Shown: in pieces, positions 61,055-64,000 of the stretch
How the letters are laid out: the number at the start of each line of letters is the position of its first letter
How positions within the stretch are numbered: the stretch's first letter is position 1
Assembly: GCF_037325665.1 (NCBI RefSeq)
Contig: NC_090254.1
Span: 39,197,647-39,261,646 of the forward strand
Source of the DNA: Littorina saxatilis
Taxonomy: Eukaryota; Mollusca; Gastropoda; Littorinimorpha; Littorinidae
Direction of reading: 5' to 3'
DNA: 64,000 nt
Notes under the pieces: model-generated
The model's input: the letters and a program-made list of their open reading frames with translations, nothing else
Database searches by the model: none
Told to the model about the DNA's origin: nothing
Program-made: the position numbers and the translations under genes

Positions 61055-61419
61055 GGTTAGGGGGAAGAATTTACCCGATGCTCCCCAGCATGTCGTAAGA
61101 GGCTACTAACGGATTCTTTTACTTCTTTTACCCTTGTTAAGTGTTTCTTGTATAGAATATAGTCAATGTTTGTAAAGATTTTAGTCAAGCAGTATGTAAG
61201 AAATGTTAAGTCCTTTTTTACTGGAAACTTGCATTCTCCCAGTAAGGTCATGTATTGTACTACGTTGCAAGCCCCTGGAGCAAATTTTTGATTAGTGCTT
61301 TTATGAACAAGAAACAATTAACAAGTGGCTCTATCCCATCTCCCCCCCCCCCCCCCCCCCCTTTCCCCGTCGCGATATAACCTTCGTGATTGAAAACGAC
61401 GTTAAACACCAAATAAGAA
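61055..61419 (+). mobile_element. SINE family A, full-length copy
   Basis: 10-bp duplication ACCTCCACTG at 61045-61054 and 61420-61429. Starts GGTTAGGGGGAAGAATTTAC, ends CGTTAAACACCAAATAAG. It is nearly colinear with 7090-7461. Confidence 0.92.
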
Positions 61420-61619
61420 ACCTCCACTGAGACACATACCAAAAAACATAAACAGCCTGGCTGCTTTCTGTGTAGAGTAATATCTTTTTATGTGATCCTT
61501 TTCTTAAAGATGCAGAACACCTCAGAGCACTGTAAAAGCGACGCAGATAAGGATTTTGTTGCAGATAAGGATATCAACCGTCAAAACATTTACACAGCTA
61601 TCCCACGCAGAATTACACA

Positions 61620-62155
61620 TACTTTTAGCGTTGCCAGATTGTCATTTACATGGTTTTATGAAGCCTGTGTGCGGCATGCCAAAATGGAACCAAATACTAT
61701 GCTTTAACATTTTCTTATGTAATATCTTGACGGACACAATCCAAGATGGAAAGAATTCCTTCTCTCATCCGTGACTAAAAGACTTCCATGTAGACTTTTG
61801 ACGTAAATAGTCATTGACATGGGACTAAATAATGTGTGCGGTATGCCAAACTGGAACCAAATACTATGCTTTAACATTTTCTTATGTAACATCTTGACGG
61901 AAACATTCCAAGATGGAAAGAATTCCTTCTCTCATCTGTGACTAAAAGACTTCCGTGGAGACTTTTGGCGTTAATAGTCATTTACATGGGACTAAATAAT
62001 GTGTGCGGTATGCCAAAATGGAACCAAATACTATGCTTTAACATGCTCTGATGTAATCAAACACAATATCTTGACGTAAAATATCCAAGAAAGAAAGAAC
62101 TCCTTCTCTCTTCCGTGACTAAAAGACTTCCATGTAGACTTTTGGCGTTAACAGT
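61620..62155 (+). repeat. 167-bp satellite, about three units
   Basis: GCGG(C/T)ATGCCAAA recurs at 61671, 61838 and 62005, an exact 167-bp period. Units share CTATGCTTTAACAT and GACTAAAAGACTTCC. Confidence 0.9.
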
Positions 62156-62239
62156 TCACGTGCGGGGCCGGATCAATTACTTCCGTCTCGCTTACATCGG
62201 CAGTTAGGCTACCACCTTTCGCTGTCCCGCCTGTACAAG

Positions 62240-62450
62240 GATACAAATTAATTAGTAAAGAAAAAAACCAACAAGTTTTCGACTCTTCGCAAGAAAATCA
62301 TTGAAACTTTGGGATTGTTTTGAAATTAAAAGATGCCTGAGACATGACTTAGTGAAAGCCCAAGGTGTTCCGTGCACCCAGATGTGAGAAGTTCAGGAAC
62401 GTCAACGGTTGCAAAGGCCAACGGTTGCAAAGGCCAACGGTTGCAATCTA
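62240..62450 (-). repeat. Dispersed repeat B (copy 3) and an 18-bp tandem
   Basis: Matches 41.5 kb at TTGAAACTT, TGCCTGAG, AAAGCCCAAG and TCCGTGCACCC. It ends in three units of CAACGGTTGCAAAGGC (62406-62448). Confidence 0.55.
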
Positions 62451-62706
62451 TGAAACCCATAGAAAAAGAAAGTGAACATTATTTTTTAATATATGGCACA
62501 AAATAATACATGGTTTGCCCGTTCTCTCTCCCAACGAAATAACTGAGCATCCCACAAAACCTTTCGTTTCAGGAAAACAAGACGACCAAGACGGTAGACG
62601 ACCTGGTAAACTGAGAAGTTAAAGAAAGAAAGAGAGAAAGAAAGACAGTAAGATGATTCACAATAAATTGTCCTTTATTTGTTCGTTCTCTCCCAACCAA
62701 CCAATG

Positions 62707-62932
62707 AGGGGCGGATCCAGGGGGGGTTTCCGGGGTTTCCGGACCCCCCCCCCCCCTCTTCTTAGCCTAAAAAAAACGAATAACAAATTTGAAAATAAAG
62801 AAAAACTGATGCTCAGATTGCACCAGACCGCTCCATTTTCCTTGATTTTCATCAACATTTTCCCTAAAAGAAGCTTGGAACCCCCCCCTCCCCCCTCCCC
62901 CTTCCCCCCCTTGAAAAGGATGTGATCCGCCC
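62707..62932. mobile_element. MITE with AGGGGCGGATC ends (copy 2)
   Basis: AGGGGCGGATCCAGGGG at the left, GTGATCCGCCCCT at the right, poly-C tracts inside. Non-coding. Class not assigned. Confidence 0.65.
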
Positions 62933-62989
62933 CTGCTTATCATCGTACACTCAAAACTGACGTGTTCCGCTTTTGATCACCTTTTATGT

Positions 62990-64000
62990 TACAAGTGTTG
63001 AACACAGTGACAAATAGCAGAAACAAAAGGAAGCACATGGTAAACACTAGTTTTCGTTTAAAGATCTTTGTCTACATTTTTATACCGAAATCGCCATTTG
63101 ACCATTAAAATGCAGAGTCTATTATCTACAAATATCAACAATACACCCCCTTTCGATCAGGAAAGACGAAGCCAGTGTAGCCGTTTGAAAATTCATTGTA
63201 GTATTCCAGCGTAGTACTCATAGTAGGATATCCTTATTTGGAAAATGCCAAGCGCAAAACTCCTCTCAAATCCCGTGCATTTCGTGCGTTTAAAAAAAAG
63301 CGTGGACAGCGCTCCAGTGTCAAACTGTTGCTGCACTTGTTTGGGCGTGGCTATAAGCACAGTGACATGAATTTTATTGGTCAGTATTTTTAGGCAAAGC
63401 ACATGTTCTCAGCAAACAGAAAACAAAATATTGGAAGCGCGAGTCACGCTACCCAAAAATAAAATCTTTTTTTACATATATTTTTTTTCTATAACTTTTT
63501 TCCCCGTGGTTCATTCATCATTTGACATAATTTTGTATCGAAATCTAACCATAAGATGATTGAAAAAAAGCAAAAATGTAGACGACCACCTTTAAGCACT
63601 AGTGTTTTTCCAAATTAATTTGTAAAAAAACCACCAACATCATTGAAACTTTGGGATTGTTACAAGTGTTGAACACAGTGTGAAATAGTAGAAGCAAAAG
63701 GAATCACATGGTAAACTCTAGTTTTCGTTTAAGCACTAGTGTTTAACATGTGCTACCTTTTGCTAGTCGAGTTAAGTACAATGTCAAACTTGGATTAAAA
63801 CTGGTTACACAAGGGTGTCCAAAAGTGGAACACTTTCATTTAGAGTATACGAAACTTTTCGTTTCAGAGAAGCTAGATAGCAAAGACAGTAGACGACCTG
63901 GTGAACTTTGCTCCGGAACTGCAACGTCGATATGGCAAATCAAACAAATCTGGATCAATTTGTGAGGACAGGCTGTTTGTGTCACATTGTTTACATGGGT
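62990..64000. repeat. Diverged direct repeats to the right edge
   Basis: An 80-bp block with ACAAGTGTTGAACACAGTG and CACATGGTAAAC occurs at 62990-63070 and 63659-63740. Another, with GTTTCAG...GTAGACGACCTGG, occurs at 62566-62612 and 63859-63905. They outline an old duplication of roughly 0.7-1.3 kb. No gene supported. Confidence 0.5.

Overview
The window reads as nuclear DNA of an animal, most likely a gastropod or other mollusc. The reasons are an innexin gene with many introns (innexins are the gap-junction proteins of protostomes), a C2H2 zinc-finger gene with vertebrate-style linkers, and several tRNA-headed SINE families of a type I associate with gastropod genomes. I cannot name the species. 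There is no bacterial-style operon, CRISPR array or rRNA gene, and I recognised no retrovirus-like or capsid-bearing element. Most of the 64 kb is transposon sequence and simple repeats.

Host genes. (1) 575-718 (+) may be the last exon of a gene entering from the left, followed by AATAAA signals. (2) 2387-2673 (-) looks like the first coding exon of a ZSWIM3/1-like or FAR1-like protein, with a CRE-type palindrome upstream. (3) 15139 to 11354 (-) is a two-coding-exon zinc-finger gene of 546 codons with nine C2H2 fingers; remnants of about three more fingers follow its stop. (4) 29339-43598 (+) is a complete eight-coding-exon innexin of 447 codons. All its splice phases agree, and it is the best supported gene here. 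No convincing host gene was seen from about 44 kb to the right end.

Mobile DNA by region. At 2.9-8.3 kb a foldback element with arms of about 345 bp has been invaded by a TIR element (itself invaded by a CR1-type LINE) and by a Ginger-type DNA transposon with a TATG duplication (itself invaded by a SINE). At 13.2-15.0 kb a 1.8-kb TIR element fills the zinc-finger gene's intron. At 15.6-16.6 kb a TIR element carries an inserted repeat packed with TGACCTTGA sites. At 18.6-23.2 kb lies a 4.6-kb palindrome whose arms are almost identical at the ends and diverge towards the centre, where two inverted copies of the same TGACCTTGA repeat meet. At 24.1-27.5 kb is a MULE-like element with arrays of GACGTTTCGGCCC at both ends. 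The innexin introns hold Tc1/mariner-, pogo- and piggyBac-like MITEs, three SINEs, a truncated LINE and several tandem repeats. From 44 kb on the sequence is SINEs, hairpin MITEs, a 690-bp tandem duplication, a Ginger-like MITE, long dinucleotide tracts, a Helitron-like end and a 167-bp satellite.

The most interesting signals are these: three of the innexin splice junctions lie inside tandem repeats that copy the junction itself; the nested insertions can be ordered in time from their target duplications; the palindrome shows a gradient of arm identity; a MITE 42 kb away shares the Ginger terminus; and several 60-110 bp insertions consist only of a SINE tail yet have target duplications.
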